Shown: positions 36,001 through 45,681 of the stretch, piece by piece
How positions within the stretch are numbered: position 1 is the stretch's first letter
How the letters are laid out: each line of letters opens with the position of its first letter
Source of the DNA: Gallionellaceae bacterium
GTDB lineage: Bacteria; Pseudomonadota; Gammaproteobacteria; Burkholderiales; Gallionellaceae
Reading direction: 5' to 3'
DNA length: 64,000 nt
Assembly (NCBI GenBank): GCA_027448945.1
Contig: DAIDMQ010000001.1
Location: 1-64,000, forward strand
Translations under genes and position numbers: made by a program
The notes under the pieces: generated by a model
The model's database searches: none
What the model was told of the DNA's origin: nothing
The model's input: only the letters and a program-made list of their open reading frames with translations

Positions 36001-37442
36001 GTGAAGAGATACTGATCAACGTCACCCCGCAGGAAACGCGAGTTGCTGTGATGCAACTCGGGGTGGTACAGGATCTGCACATAGAGCGCAGCAGCAGTCG
36101 CGGCATCGTCAGCAACATCTATCTGGGCAAGGTGAAGCGTGTCCTGCCCGGCATGCAGTCGGCTTTCATCGACATTGGCATGGAGCGTTCCGCGTTTCTG
36201 CATGTGGCCGATATCTGGGAGAACAACGCCGACCCCAAACCCATAGAACGTGTTTTGCACGAAGGCCAAAGCTTGATGGTGCAGGTCATAAAGGAGCCCA
36301 TAGGCAGCAAGGGCGCGCGCCTTTCCACGCAACTAAGTATAGCCGGGCGCGTGCTGGTTTATTTGCCGCAAGAGTCACATATTGGTGTGTCACAGCGCAT
36401 AGATAACGAAGAGCAGCGCGAAGCGTTGCGTAGCAGATTGCAGGCTTTGTTGGCGCCGGAACACAAGGGCGGTTACATCATACGAACCGTGGCTGAAGCG
36501 GATGAAGAGCCGGATTTCATAGCGGATGTGGACTACCTGAACAAGCTCTGGAGTGCCTTGCAAAATGCCGTCAAGACAGCTGGTGCACCGCAGTTGCTGT
36601 ATCAGGAATTAGACATCAGTCTGCGCGTATTGCGCGATTTCGTGAGCCAGCACACTACACGTATACAAATCGACTCGCGCGCCACTTTCCAGAAGATGAA
36701 GGATTTTGCTGCGGCATACATCCCATCTGCGGTGGATACGCTGGAACACTATCCCGGTGTGCGTCCCTTGTTTGATCTTTATGGGGTGGAAGAAGAGATC
36801 GAGCGCGCCTTGTCCAAGCGCGTAGACCTCAAATCGGGTGGTTATCTCATCATTGACCAGACCGAAGCACTGACCACAGTGGACGTGAACACCGGCGGCT
36901 ACGTCGGTTTGCGCAACTTTGATGACACCATCTTCAAGACCAATTTAGAAGCAACCCAAGTTATCGCCCGCCAGTTGCGCTTGCGGAACTTGGGCGGCAT
37001 CATCATCTGCGACTTTATCGATATGGATACCCTGGAGCATCGCGATGCGGTGCTGGACGAGTTCAAAAAGGCATTGGCGCGTGACCATACGCGTATCAGT
37101 GTCAGCGGCTTCTCTTCGCTGGGGCTGGTCGAGATGACGCGCAAGCGTACTCGCGAGAGCCTGGCACATCTGCTTTGTGAACCTTGCCCCACCTGCAAGG
37201 GGCGCGGTGAGGTGAAGACGCCGCAGACCGTGTGCTACGAAGTCCTGCGCGAGATTGTGCGCGAAGCGCGTCAATTCAACGCCAAGGAATACCGCATACT
37301 CGCCTCGCAGCAAGTGGTCGACTTGTTTCTTGATGAGGAGTCCCAGGCACTGGCGCAGTTATCTGATTTCATCTCTAAACCCATCTCGTTGCAGGTGGAG
37401 TCGACGTACGTCCAAGAGCAATACGACGTCATTTTGATGTAA
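35997..37442 (+). CDS. rng: Ribonuclease G
   Basis: Endoribonuclease for 16S rRNA 5' maturation and mRNA decay. The 481 residues contain the S1 domain (GIVSNIYLGKVKRVLPGMQSAF), the DNase-I-like catalytic Asp segments (DVNTGGYVGLRNFDDT, IIICDFIDMD) and the zinc-link CEPCPTCKGRGEV. It lacks the long C-terminal scaffold of RNase E, hence RNase G. The start ATG overlaps the maf stop. Confidence 0.95.
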   Translation: MSEEILINVTPQETRVAVMQLGVVQDLHIERSSSRGIVSNIYLGKVKRVLPGMQSAFIDIGMERSAFLHVADIWENNADPKPIERVLHEGQSLMVQVIKEPIGSKGARLSTQLSIAGRVLVYLPQESHIGVSQRIDNEEQREALRSRLQALLAPEHKGGYIIRTVAEADEEPDFIADVDYLNKLWSALQNAVKTAGAPQLLYQELDISLRVLRDFVSQHTTRIQIDSRATFQKMKDFAAAYIPSAVDTLEHYPGVRPLFDLYGVEEEIERALSKRVDLKSGGYLIIDQTEALTTVDVNTGGYVGLRNFDDTIFKTNLEATQVIARQLRLRNLGGIIICDFIDMDTLEHRDAVLDEFKKALARDHTRISVSGFSSLGLVEMTRKRTRESLAHLLCEPCPTCKGRGEVKTPQTVCYEVLREIVREARQFNAKEYRILASQQVVDLFLDEESQALAQLSDFISKPISLQVESTYVQEQYDVILM

Positions 37443-37543
37443 GTTCTTTTTTTCCCTGGAATTTGAACATCTTGTTAGAATCCTCAGGCGACCCAAAATA
37501 ATAGCCGGGCGCAAATCCATTCATTCAAGCTCAGGGAGAGTTT

Positions 37544-38323
37544 ATGTTCAAGAAGCAAATCGCCGCAGCGGTCGCTGCGGTTTTCATGTCAGTGACATTT
37601 TCCGTATCCGCCCACCAAGATGCCGCACCAGCCGCCGCCCATGCCGAACACCATGCGCATTGGGCTTATGATGGTTCCGAGGGCCCTAATCATTGGGGCG
37701 AGATGGAAGCTCAGTTCAGTACCTGCTCCAGCGGTAAGAACCAGTCTCCTATCAATCTGTCCAGTTTCATTAAGTCAGACCTGACGCCGCTCAAGTTTAA
37801 CTACAAAGCAGGTGGTGATCAGATTCTGAACAATGGTCATACCATTCAGGTCAACTTCGCAGACGGCAGCACCATGGATCTGGCCGGCCACGAATACAGC
37901 CTGAAGCAGTTCCACGCACATGCACCCAGTGAAAACCAGGTCAATGGCAAGAACTATGCGATGGAAGTCCATTTCGTACACGCAGACTCAAATGGCAATC
38001 TGGCTGTGGTCGCTGTGATGTTCGACGAAGGCGCCGAGAACCCGGGTCTGGCTAAAGCATGGAAGGCGATGCCTCAAGAGGCGGGCGAGAAAGTCGCTTT
38101 GAAAGAGAACGTGTTGGGTACTGATGTGATGCCGGCTGACAAAGCTTACTACCGTTTCAACGGCTCTCTGACCACCCCGCCATGCACAGAAGGCGTGACA
38201 TGGTTGGTATTGAAGAAGCCGGTGACTGCGTCCAAAGCGCAAATTGGGGCATTCATGAAGTTGATGCATCACCATAACAACCGCCCCATACAAGCGGTCA
38301 ATGCTCGCATGATTCTGGAGTGA
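37544..38323 (+). CDS. cah: Periplasmic alpha-carbonic anhydrase
   Basis: Zinc enzyme interconverting CO2 and bicarbonate. 259 residues with a signal peptide (cleavage likely after SVSA, residue 23). The zinc ligands are the two His of FHAHAPSEN and the His of MEVHFVH. The proton-shuttle region NNGHTIQV and the NGSLTTPPCTEGVTW segment are conserved. AGGGAGAG precedes the start, 101 bp after rng. Export implies a role in supplying inorganic carbon or buffering the periplasm. A terminator follows directly. Confidence 0.95.
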   Translation: MFKKQIAAAVAAVFMSVTFSVSAHQDAAPAAAHAEHHAHWAYDGSEGPNHWGEMEAQFSTCSSGKNQSPINLSSFIKSDLTPLKFNYKAGGDQILNNGHTIQVNFADGSTMDLAGHEYSLKQFHAHAPSENQVNGKNYAMEVHFVHADSNGNLAVVAVMFDEGAENPGLAKAWKAMPQEAGEKVALKENVLGTDVMPADKAYYRFNGSLTTPPCTEGVTWLVLKKPVTASKAQIGAFMKLMHHHNNRPIQAVNARMILE

Positions 38324-38349
38324 TTTGAGTTCAGCTAAAGAAGAAGAGA

Positions 38350-38372
38350 GCCGACGCAAGTCGGCTTTTTTA
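38350..38372 (+). terminator. Rho-independent terminator after the carbonic anhydrase
   Basis: AGCCGAC (38350-38356) and GTCGGCT (38361-38367) form a 7-bp stem with the GNRA tetraloop GCAA and a run of six T. It ends cah and overlaps the stop-codon end of the convergent yggU gene at 38370. Confidence 0.92.
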
Positions 38373-38663
38373 TTGGCTGTTGAGCAAGCCGAGCGGGTCT
38401 ATTTTGCTGCCGATGATCGCGATGACTTTGTGGCGTGATTGCTCACCCTGACGCAACTCGATATTGCGCAGTGGTACGCCGAATCTATCCGCCAGAAAAC
38501 GAAACAAGGCCTCGTTGGCCTTGCCTTCTACGGGTGGTGCCGCCAACTTGATCTTGAGTGCCTCGCCATGCAGGCCGACCACTTCGGTACGCTTGGCCCC
38601 CGGTTGTACATGCAGGGTCAGGATAAAACCTCCATCCTGCAGACGCAGCCAAGGGTGTGACAT
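38370..38663 (-). CDS. yggU: DUF167 (YggU) protein
   Basis: 97 residues of the conserved DUF167 fold: LTLHVQPGAKRTEVVG, LKIKLAAPPVEGKANEAL and LRQGEQSRHKVIAI. Function is unknown. It overlaps yggT by one base and ends inside the terminator of cah. yggU-yggT-proC-yggS is a standard proteobacterial cluster. Confidence 0.93.
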   Translation of the reverse strand: MSHPWLRLQDGGFILTLHVQPGAKRTEVVGLHGEALKIKLAAPPVEGKANEALFRFLADRFGVPLRNIELRQGEQSRHKVIAIIGSKIDPLGLLNSQ

Positions 38664-39229
38664 CAGAACAGGCGCAGTGCCATACTTTCCAGCATGGCCA
38701 GTGGCGCGATCAAAATCAGCTGACAGATTACCAGCAAGATGAATGGTGCGAGATCAACGTTACCCAACAAGGGAACGACGCGACGTATGGGCGAAAGGAA
38801 GCGATGGGTAATGCCGTTGAGGAGTGGCGCAATGGGAGTGTGGGGATTGACCCAAGACAAGATGGCTTGTGTGATGAGTGCAGCCATCAGGAAATACACG
38901 CTGGTGATGAGTTGTTTGACGCCGGCCCAAACGATTAGACCCGGCAGCGGGAAGGATTCGTAGGGATAACCTTGCAGGGCTAATAAAAATCCCAGATAAA
39001 TCATCTCGATCAGCATGGCCAACAACACAGTCGCGGTATCTAATTGGCCGGTGGCGGGAAAATAGCGGCGGGTAGGCAGCACAATCACATTGGTTAATGC
39101 CATCAGGGCGTCGCCTACGGGATTGCGCATAGAAACACGCAACCATTGCAGCAGAAAGCGGATTAACAATAAGGCGGCGTAGCCTTGCAGAAAGACATCG
39201 AGTAGGAATTGTAGGGCGTTATTGAACAT
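38663..39229 (-). CDS. yggT: YggT-family membrane protein
   Basis: 188 residues made of two similar YggT repeats, each with two helices (about 10-95 and 100-185) and the SVRNP-like motifs RVSMRNPVGDALMALTN and SWVNPHTPIAPLLNGIT. The family has been linked to osmotic and potassium stress in some bacteria, but its molecular role is unknown. It overlaps proC by one base. Confidence 0.92.
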   Translation of the reverse strand: MFNNALQFLLDVFLQGYAALLLIRFLLQWLRVSMRNPVGDALMALTNVIVLPTRRYFPATGQLDTATVLLAMLIEMIYLGFLLALQGYPYESFPLPGLIVWAGVKQLITSVYFLMAALITQAILSWVNPHTPIAPLLNGITHRFLSPIRRVVPLLGNVDLAPFILLVICQLILIAPLAMLESMALRLF

Positions 39230-40044
39230 TAGGCTTTACCCAATTCGTCGCCCATCTCGCGAGATCGTGTGGCTGCAGCATGGGCAGCGCGGATGATATG
39301 TTGCGCGACCTGATTATCAGCCAGGCTGATGAGGGCGCGTTCGGTCGTACCGTTCTTGGAGGTCACGCGCTGACGCAGCACGCTGACGTCCTCAGCACTG
39401 GTTTCAGCCAATTTACTGGCACCCAGGAAAGTCTCCAGGCTGAGCATGCGTGCGTCCTCTACACTCAAGCCGAGTTCTTTCCCTGCTGCTTGTAACGCTT
39501 CGATGAGATAAAACACATATGCAGGACCGCTGCCGGAAATGGCGGTGACCGCATCCAGTTGTGACTCGTCATCCGCCCATAGAATTTTGCCGACTGCCGA
39601 CAGGATGCTTTGTGCTTGCTCGCGTTGCGCGGTAGTGACATCCGGCATGGCGTACAGTCCGGTCATGCCGCTGCGGATCAGTGCCGGTGTATTGGGCATG
39701 GCGCGTACCACTGAGGCGGTGTTTGCCCAGCGTGAGATATCTGTTGCGCGTATGCCGGCGGCGATAGAAATGAGCAACTGGCCTTTGAGCAAGGGGGCGA
39801 GTTGCATGGCGACTTCATGCAGTTGTTGCGGCTTGACTGCCAATACGATGGTGGAAGTGCCGGAGATGCCGGACGCAAGATCATCCATTGCCCGCACCGC
39901 GTATTCATTATGCAGGCGTTGACGGTTCTCATCATTGATCTCGACCACGCTGATGTAGCTGCCGCTGTAGCCTTTGCCCATCATGCCGCCTATCAAGGCG
40001 GTGGCCATATTACCGCCGCCCACGAAACAGATCTTCTTAGCCAT
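39229..40044 (-). CDS. proC: Pyrroline-5-carboxylate reductase
   Basis: Last step of proline synthesis, NAD(P)H-dependent. 271 residues with the Rossmann motif FVGGGNMATALIGGMM at the N-terminus and the C-terminal dimer/active-site signature (ISGSGPAYVFYLIEAL and GASKLAETSAEDVSVLRQRVTSKNGTTE). It follows yggS by 30 bp and precedes yggT. Confidence 0.95.
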   Translation of the reverse strand: MAKKICFVGGGNMATALIGGMMGKGYSGSYISVVEINDENRQRLHNEYAVRAMDDLASGISGTSTIVLAVKPQQLHEVAMQLAPLLKGQLLISIAAGIRATDISRWANTASVVRAMPNTPALIRSGMTGLYAMPDVTTAQREQAQSILSAVGKILWADDESQLDAVTAISGSGPAYVFYLIEALQAAGKELGLSVEDARMLSLETFLGASKLAETSAEDVSVLRQRVTSKNGTTERALISLADNQVAQHIIRAAHAAATRSREMGDELGKA

Positions 40045-40074
40045 ATTGAATACTCCTGTATTGGTTCATTTCGG

Positions 40075-40764
40075 TTAAGCGTAATTGCGCATACCAAAAA
40101 TGGCAGTGCCTATGCGCACCATCGTCGCCCCCTCGGCGATTGCGGCGGGATAGTCGTGAGACATGCCCATGGATAAGGTGTCCAAATGCAGACCGGCGCT
40201 ATTGATACTGTCCTTGAGCGCGCGCAAGTCTGCAAAGGCGGCACGTTGTTGCATCACATCGTCGCTGGGGGCCGGGACGGTCATCAGCCCACGCAATTTA
40301 AGGTTGGGCAGCGCCGCAATCCGAATCGCCAATTCGGCCGCTTCTGCTGCCGCGACGCCGCTTTTGCTAACTTCACCACTGATGTTCACTTGCAAGCAGA
40401 TCTGCAAGGGTGGCAAATCGGCAGGGCGTTGTTGTGACAATCTTTCGGCGACTTTGTATCTGTCTACACTGTGCACCCAGGAAAAATTTTCTGCAATGGC
40501 GCGTGTTTTGTTGCTTTGTATCGGCCCGATGAAATGCCAGTGCAAGGGCAGGTCATGCAGAGCCGCCATTTTGTCCAAGGCTTCCTGTAGATAATTTTCT
40601 GCAAAGTTGGCTTGCCCGCCGTGATAGGCTGTGCGTATTGCATCGCTGGGGAAATTCTTGCTGACAGCGAGCAGCGTGATGTCATCATCCGCTCTGTTGC
40701 AGGCACGTGCCGTAGCAGTGATGCTGGCTCGCACGGCTTGCAAGTTGGAAGCGATTGTTGTCAT
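40075..40764 (-). CDS. yggS: PLP homeostasis protein YggS
   Basis: 229-residue PLP-binding barrel without known catalysis that buffers pyridoxal phosphate. The PLP lysine lies in LLAVSKNFPSDAI, and the phosphate site in LSMGMSHDYPAAIAEGATMVRIGTAIFG. It is divergent from pilT with 68 bp between the start codons. Confidence 0.94.
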   Translation of the reverse strand: MTTIASNLQAVRASITATARACNRADDDITLLAVSKNFPSDAIRTAYHGGQANFAENYLQEALDKMAALHDLPLHWHFIGPIQSNKTRAIAENFSWVHSVDRYKVAERLSQQRPADLPPLQICLQVNISGEVSKSGVAAAEAAELAIRIAALPNLKLRGLMTVPAPSDDVMQQRAAFADLRALKDSINSAGLHLDTLSMGMSHDYPAAIAEGATMVRIGTAIFGMRNYA

Positions 40765-40832
40765 AATCCCCAGTGCTGCCTATCCTAAAATTACACGGCT
40801 GAATGCCGCCTTACAAAACAGGGAAGATTATA

Positions 40833-41876
40833 ATGGATATCACCGAGTTGCTTGCCTTCGGCGTTAAAAACAAAGCCTCCGACTTACATCTTTCTTCCGG
40901 TCTGCCCCCGATGATACGGGTACACGGCGATATGCGCCGTATCAATTTGCCCGCGATGGATCACAAAGAAGTCCATGCCATGGTGTATGACATCATGAAC
41001 GACGGACAGCGCAAATTTTACGAAGAGAACAAAGAGGTCGATTTCTCCTTCGAGATTCCCAATCTGGCACGATTCCGTGTCAATGCATTCGTGCAGCAAC
41101 GTGGTGCCGCAGCGGTTATGCGTACCATTCCCTCCAAGGTGCTGACACTGGAAGATCTCAAAGCGCCCAAGATATTCCAGGACATTGCGGACACGCCGCG
41201 TGGACTGGTGTTGGTCACTGGCCCCACAGGTTCCGGTAAGTCCACCACCCTGGCGGCGATGGTCAACTACATCAACGAAAAGGAGATGGGTCATATCCTC
41301 ACCGTAGAGGACCCCATCGAGTTCGTGCACGAAAGTAAAAAGTGTCTGATCAACCAGCGTGAAGTCGGCCCCCACACCTTGTCATTCAACAACGCGCTGC
41401 GTTCCGCCCTGCGTGAAGATCCGGACGTCATTCTGGTCGGTGAAATGCGCGACTTGGAAACCATACGTTTGGCGATGACTGCCGCTGAAACCGGTCACTT
41501 GGTGTTTGGTACTTTGCACACCAGTTCTGCGGCCAAGACCATAGACCGTATCATCGACGTGTTCCCCGCGGATGAAAAAGAGATGGTGCGCGCGATGTTG
41601 TCCGAATCACTGCGCGCCGTAATCTCGCAAGCTTTGCTAAAAAATAAAGATGGTTCGGGCCGTGTTGCAGCCCATGAGATCATGATTTGTACGCCGGCGA
41701 TTCGTAACTTGATTCGTGAAGCCAAAGTGCCGCAGATGTATTCTGCGATCCAGACGGGCCAGGGTTTGGGTATGCAGACACTGGATCAGTGCCTCAGCAC
41801 TCTGGTTAAGAGCGGCGCTATCTCCTCCGCCGAAGCACGCGGCAAAGCGATGAGCAAAGACATGTTCCCGGGCTAA
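40833..41876 (+). CDS. pilT: Type IV pilus retraction ATPase PilT
   Basis: Hexameric ATPase that depolymerises type IV pili for twitching motility. ATG 40833 (MDITELLAFGVKNKASDLHL) gives the standard 347 residues. Walker A is GPTGSGKST, the Asp box and Walker B include ILVGEMRDLETIRLA, and the AIRNLIREAKVPQMYS segment required for retraction is intact. pilU follows after 28 bp. Confidence 0.96.
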   Translation: MDITELLAFGVKNKASDLHLSSGLPPMIRVHGDMRRINLPAMDHKEVHAMVYDIMNDGQRKFYEENKEVDFSFEIPNLARFRVNAFVQQRGAAAVMRTIPSKVLTLEDLKAPKIFQDIADTPRGLVLVTGPTGSGKSTTLAAMVNYINEKEMGHILTVEDPIEFVHESKKCLINQREVGPHTLSFNNALRSALREDPDVILVGEMRDLETIRLAMTAAETGHLVFGTLHTSSAAKTIDRIIDVFPADEKEMVRAMLSESLRAVISQALLKNKDGSGRVAAHEIMICTPAIRNLIREAKVPQMYSAIQTGQGLGMQTLDQCLSTLVKSGAISSAEARGKAMSKDMFPG

Positions 41877-41904
41877 GTTAATCACGATACGTTAGGAAGA
41901 CATC

Positions 41905-43041
41905 ATGGAAAGAGACCAGGCTACAGAGCTGATACATAACCTGCTACGCGGCATGCTCAGCCGCAAGGCATCTGACTTGTTCATCACTGCCGGCTTCCCG
42001 CCCGCGTTCAAGGTGGATGGCAAAATGACGCCGGTCTCCAGTCAAGTGCTGACCTCCCAGCATACGCAAGAATTGGCGCGCAGCTTGATGAACGACAGGC
42101 AGGCTGCCGAATTCGAGACGGCACACGAATGCAACTTCGCAATCAGTCCCACTGGCATAGGCCGCTTCCGTGTCAACGTGTTCATGCAACAGCAGCGCGT
42201 GGGTATGGTGTTGCGTACCATCACCACCAAGATCCCCGAGCTGGATCAACTGGGCATGCCCGACGTGCTGAAAGACATCGTCATGACCAAGCGTGGCTTG
42301 GTCATCCTGGTGGGCGCAACGGGTTCAGGTAAATCAACCACTCTGGCCGCGATGCTGGGTCACCGCAACCAGAATAGTTACGGTCACATTATCACTATCG
42401 AAGACCCTGTCGAGTATGTGCATGATCACAAGAACTGCATCATCACCCATCGAGAAGTCGGCGTGGATACCGAGACATGGAGCGCGGCGCTGAAGAACAC
42501 TTTGCGTCAGGCACCCGACGTCATCCTGATCGGTGAGATACGTGATCGCGAGACTATGGAATATGCGGTGGCTTTCGCCGAGACGGGTCACCTGTGTATG
42601 GCGACTCTGCACGCAAACAGCGCCAACCAGGCATTGGACCGTATCATCAACTTCTTCCCTGAAGAACGTCGCGAGCAGTTGTTGATGGACTTGTCGTTGA
42701 ACACCAAAGCACTCATCTCGCAACGTTTGATTCCGAACAAAGATGGCGCGGGTCGGGTCGCCGCGATGGAGATTATGCTCAATTCACCTTTGATCTCCGA
42801 TCTGATCTTCAAGGGCGAGGTACACAACATCAAGGCTGTGATGGGCAAGTCACGCGAGTTGGGTATGCAGACTTTCGATCAGGCGCTGTTCGACTTGTTC
42901 GAGCAGGGCAAGATTGCTTATGAAGAAGCGCTCAAGAATGCCGACTCGGTCAACGATCTGCGTCTGCGCATCAAGCTGGAAAGCAAGAATAATCTGGACC
43001 GCAATGTGATGAGCGGTACGGAACATCTGCGAATGACATAA
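41905..43041 (+). CDS. pilU: Type IV pilus retraction ATPase PilU
   Basis: 378-residue PilT paralogue that assists retraction under load. Walker A is GATGSGKST, and VILIGEIRDRETMEYAVAF and the C-terminal MQTFDQALFDLFEQGKI are typical of PilU. It is in tandem with pilT, and a GAF-GGDEF gene starts 12 bp later, suggesting a link between c-di-GMP and pilus retraction. Confidence 0.95.
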   Translation: MERDQATELIHNLLRGMLSRKASDLFITAGFPPAFKVDGKMTPVSSQVLTSQHTQELARSLMNDRQAAEFETAHECNFAISPTGIGRFRVNVFMQQQRVGMVLRTITTKIPELDQLGMPDVLKDIVMTKRGLVILVGATGSGKSTTLAAMLGHRNQNSYGHIITIEDPVEYVHDHKNCIITHREVGVDTETWSAALKNTLRQAPDVILIGEIRDRETMEYAVAFAETGHLCMATLHANSANQALDRIINFFPEERREQLLMDLSLNTKALISQRLIPNKDGAGRVAAMEIMLNSPLISDLIFKGEVHNIKAVMGKSRELGMQTFDQALFDLFEQGKIAYEEALKNADSVNDLRLRIKLESKNNLDRNVMSGTEHLRMT

Positions 43042-43053
43042 GCGGAGAGCTAT

Positions 43054-44058
43054 GTGCCGAACGCAACGCCCATCAAGGAAATAGAACGTCTAAAGGCGTT
43101 AAGCGAATACCACATACTGGATACGCTCCCCGAGCAATCGTTCGATGACATCACCAAACTGGCCGCACGACTAAGCCAGTTTCCCATCAGTTATATCGCC
43201 TTCTTCGATGAGTCACGCCAGTGGTTCAAATCCAAGCTGGGTATCACCCCGAATCAGATGACGCGTGCGGATGTGTTCTGCGCTCAACTCCTCTCGCATG
43301 CTGGCTCACCTTTATTCGTGGAGGATTCCAGCTTACATCCCAATTTTTCCGATAGCCCACTGCTGGGTGACACGCGCATACGTTGCTATGCGGGTGTGCC
43401 CTTGCTGAGTCATGGCGGGGAAGTGCTGGGTGCTTTGTGTGTGCTGGATACCCGGCCACATGAGTTGGATGAAGGCCTGCGCGCCGCATTGCAAAGTTTG
43501 GCGCGCCTGGCGATGTCACAGTTGGAATGCAGGCGCAACGAAGCGGTTATGGCGCAACTCCGTGCAGAAGCCGGTGAGCAGAAATCGGTCGACCCCGTCA
43601 CAAAAATGCCCAATCGTCGCGCCCTTGAACGCAGTCTGGTCGCGGAGTGGGAGCGAGCCTTCCGCTATTCACAACCTTTCAGTATTTTGATGCTGGATGT
43701 GGATGAGTTCAAATCCTATTGCGATAAATTTGGTCGTGAAGCGGGAGATGGCGCCTTGCGTCAGATGGCAGAGTTGATAGAAAACGAGGCGCGTCAGCCT
43801 GATTTTATTGCGCGTTACTCGGTAGATCAGTTCGTCGTGCTATTGCCCGAGACCGACAGCGAGGGCGCTTTGAAGATCGCGGAACGATTGCGCTACAGGA
43901 TAGAGCGGGGGCGTTGGCCGCATCGCGCCATCACGGTCAGTGTGGGCTACGCCAGTTACGGTGTGCAGGCGGATGCCGAGGCCTTACTGGCGCAGGTGGA
44001 GCACGCCATGGCGAACGCCAAACAGTCAGGTCGCAACTGTGTAATGGCGATCAGCTAA
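43054..44058 (+). CDS. GAF-GGDEF protein with degenerate active site
   Basis: 334 residues from a GTG start with GGAGAG upstream. A GAF domain (about 25-165) is followed by a GGDEF domain (about 180-332). The catalytic GGDEF signature reads SVDQF (in RYSVDQFVVLLP), so cyclase activity is unlikely. The inhibitory-site motif RQPD is kept, exactly five residues before it. This combination suggests a c-di-GMP receptor. It is probably cotranscribed with pilTU and could tune pilus retraction; that is inference. Confidence 0.88.
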   Translation: MPNATPIKEIERLKALSEYHILDTLPEQSFDDITKLAARLSQFPISYIAFFDESRQWFKSKLGITPNQMTRADVFCAQLLSHAGSPLFVEDSSLHPNFSDSPLLGDTRIRCYAGVPLLSHGGEVLGALCVLDTRPHELDEGLRAALQSLARLAMSQLECRRNEAVMAQLRAEAGEQKSVDPVTKMPNRRALERSLVAEWERAFRYSQPFSILMLDVDEFKSYCDKFGREAGDGALRQMAELIENEARQPDFIARYSVDQFVVLLPETDSEGALKIAERLRYRIERGRWPHRAITVSVGYASYGVQADAEALLAQVEHAMANAKQSGRNCVMAIS

Positions 44059-44069
44059 AGATACCCAAA

Positions 44070-45242
44070 CTAATTTTTGGCGTGCCCCTGGATTTTCACC
44101 GCATCCTTGCGATTACTTCCCGACACCATTTTGTATTGCAGCAAACGGCATTCGATCGCGCCGTTGAACAAAGGTGTCTTGCGTGAGGGTGAGAGACGCA
44201 TCAACTTCAGGATGGCTTTGTCCGCAGTGAACAGATAAGCCGTCCAACCGCCGAACTTCTTCTTCAGTGCATCGCCCAGTTTGGGGTACAGCACCGCCAA
44301 CTCTTCCAACTCCCCCATACGTTCGCCATAAGGCAGGTTCGCAACCATCGTGCCTTCAGCAGCCGGCGCTTCGATGTCCAAGATATTGGCCTGCTTGAGT
44401 TCCACGCACTCGTCCAACCCCGCTTCTTGCAAGTTGCGGTATGCCGTCTTCAGCGCATCGCCGTAAAGATCGCTGCCATAGATGGGCAGCGGATGCGGTG
44501 CGATCTGTGCAGCCACTGCCTGTTCGCGCATCTTGTTCCACAAGGGCGCATCGAAGTTTTTGAGACGCTCGAAACCGAACGGGCGAGAAATACCGGGCTG
44601 GATGTTGAGCGACATTTGCGCTGCTTCGATCAGAAAGGTACCGCTGCCGCACATCGGGTCTAACAGGGCTGTGCCGGGCTTCCAGCCGCTCAGCAACAAG
44701 ATGCCGGCGGCAAGGTTCTCGCGTATCGGCGCGATGTTGGTGTGCATGCGCACACCGCGCTTGAACAGTGGTTCACCCGAAGTATCCAGATACAACATCA
44801 TCTGGTCATCCTCGATAAAAGCATGGATGCGCGTATCGGGTTCCAGTGTGTCCACGCTGGGGCGCTCGTTGCAGTGTGCACGGAAGCGGTCACACACGGC
44901 GTCCTTGATCAGCAGGGTGACGAACTCCAGACTCTTGAGCGGACAGCGTATCGCGGTGACGTTCACGCGTATGGTATTGCTCACATCAAACCAGCGCTGC
45001 CATTGCAGATCGAACACCGTCTTGTAGACGTCCTGCTCGGTACGATAGGTTGAAGATGAGACGCGCCACAGGACACGGCTGGCGACACGGCTCTCCAGAT
45101 TGGCGCGGTAGCACAGCGCCCAATCACCGGAAAAATGCACGCCACCGTCGGTGCGCTTGACGTGTTGCGCGCCCATGTTCTCCAGATCACTTTGGAGCAG
45201 GGCTTCTAGTCCGCGTGGACAGGGGGCGAAAAAATCTGGCAT
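44070..45242 (-). CDS. rlmL: THUMP-domain RNA methyltransferase (RlmL type)
   Basis: 390 residues with an N-terminal THUMP RNA-binding domain (about 45-155) and a Rossmann methyltransferase with SAM loop LLDPMCGSGTFLIEAA. The catalytic motif reads NLPYGER where RlmL usually has NPPYGER. It resembles the N-terminal half of E. coli RlmKL, which methylates G2445 of 23S rRNA, so that target is likely but not certain. It is the last gene of the operon that begins with vanZ. Confidence 0.87.
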   Translation of the reverse strand: MPDFFAPCPRGLEALLQSDLENMGAQHVKRTDGGVHFSGDWALCYRANLESRVASRVLWRVSSSTYRTEQDVYKTVFDLQWQRWFDVSNTIRVNVTAIRCPLKSLEFVTLLIKDAVCDRFRAHCNERPSVDTLEPDTRIHAFIEDDQMMLYLDTSGEPLFKRGVRMHTNIAPIRENLAAGILLLSGWKPGTALLDPMCGSGTFLIEAAQMSLNIQPGISRPFGFERLKNFDAPLWNKMREQAVAAQIAPHPLPIYGSDLYGDALKTAYRNLQEAGLDECVELKQANILDIEAPAAEGTMVANLPYGERMGELEELAVLYPKLGDALKKKFGGWTAYLFTADKAILKLMRLSPSRKTPLFNGAIECRLLQYKMVSGSNRKDAVKIQGHAKN

Positions 45243-45255
45243 GGATATCTACGAA

Positions 45256-45672
45256 TTAAAAAGGTTTAACGGTAACGAGTATCACCACGACCAAGAGTAT
45301 CAGCACTGGGATCTCGTTGAAAAAGCGATACCACACGTGGTCGCGGATGTTCTGATCGGCAGCGAATTTCTTCACCAACATGCCGCAGTAATGGTGGTAG
45401 CCGTACAACACCAGTATCAACGCGACTTTCGCATGTATCCAGCCGCCCACGCCTGCACCCATTTGGTACCACAGCGTTAAGCCGCTCGCGATGGTAAGCC
45501 AGGCGATGGGAGTGACGAAGCGATACAACTTGCCTTCCATCAATTTTAATCGCGCGATTTCGGCTGGCTCGGTGGCCATGGCGTGATTGACAAAGATACG
45601 TGGCAGATAGAACAAGCCGGCGAACCAACTGGTCATGACGATGATATGAAAGGCTTTGATCCAGAGATACAT
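45256..45672 (-). CDS. HemJ/CopD-family membrane protein
   Basis: 138 residues with four helices and the opening MYLWIKAFHIIVMTSWFAGL, where His9 is the conserved haem-binding residue of HemJ, the oxygen-independent-type protoporphyrinogen oxidase. The YGYHHYCG segment and the NEIPVLILLVVVILVTVKPF tail also fit. The family borders CopD copper-resistance proteins, but the short length favours HemJ. Nine bases separate it from the ABC permease gene upstream. Confidence 0.82.
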   Translation of the reverse strand: MYLWIKAFHIIVMTSWFAGLFYLPRIFVNHAMATEPAEIARLKLMEGKLYRFVTPIAWLTIASGLTLWYQMGAGVGGWIHAKVALILVLYGYHHYCGMLVKKFAADQNIRDHVWYRFFNEIPVLILLVVVILVTVKPF

Positions 45673-45681
45673 GAGTGATCC

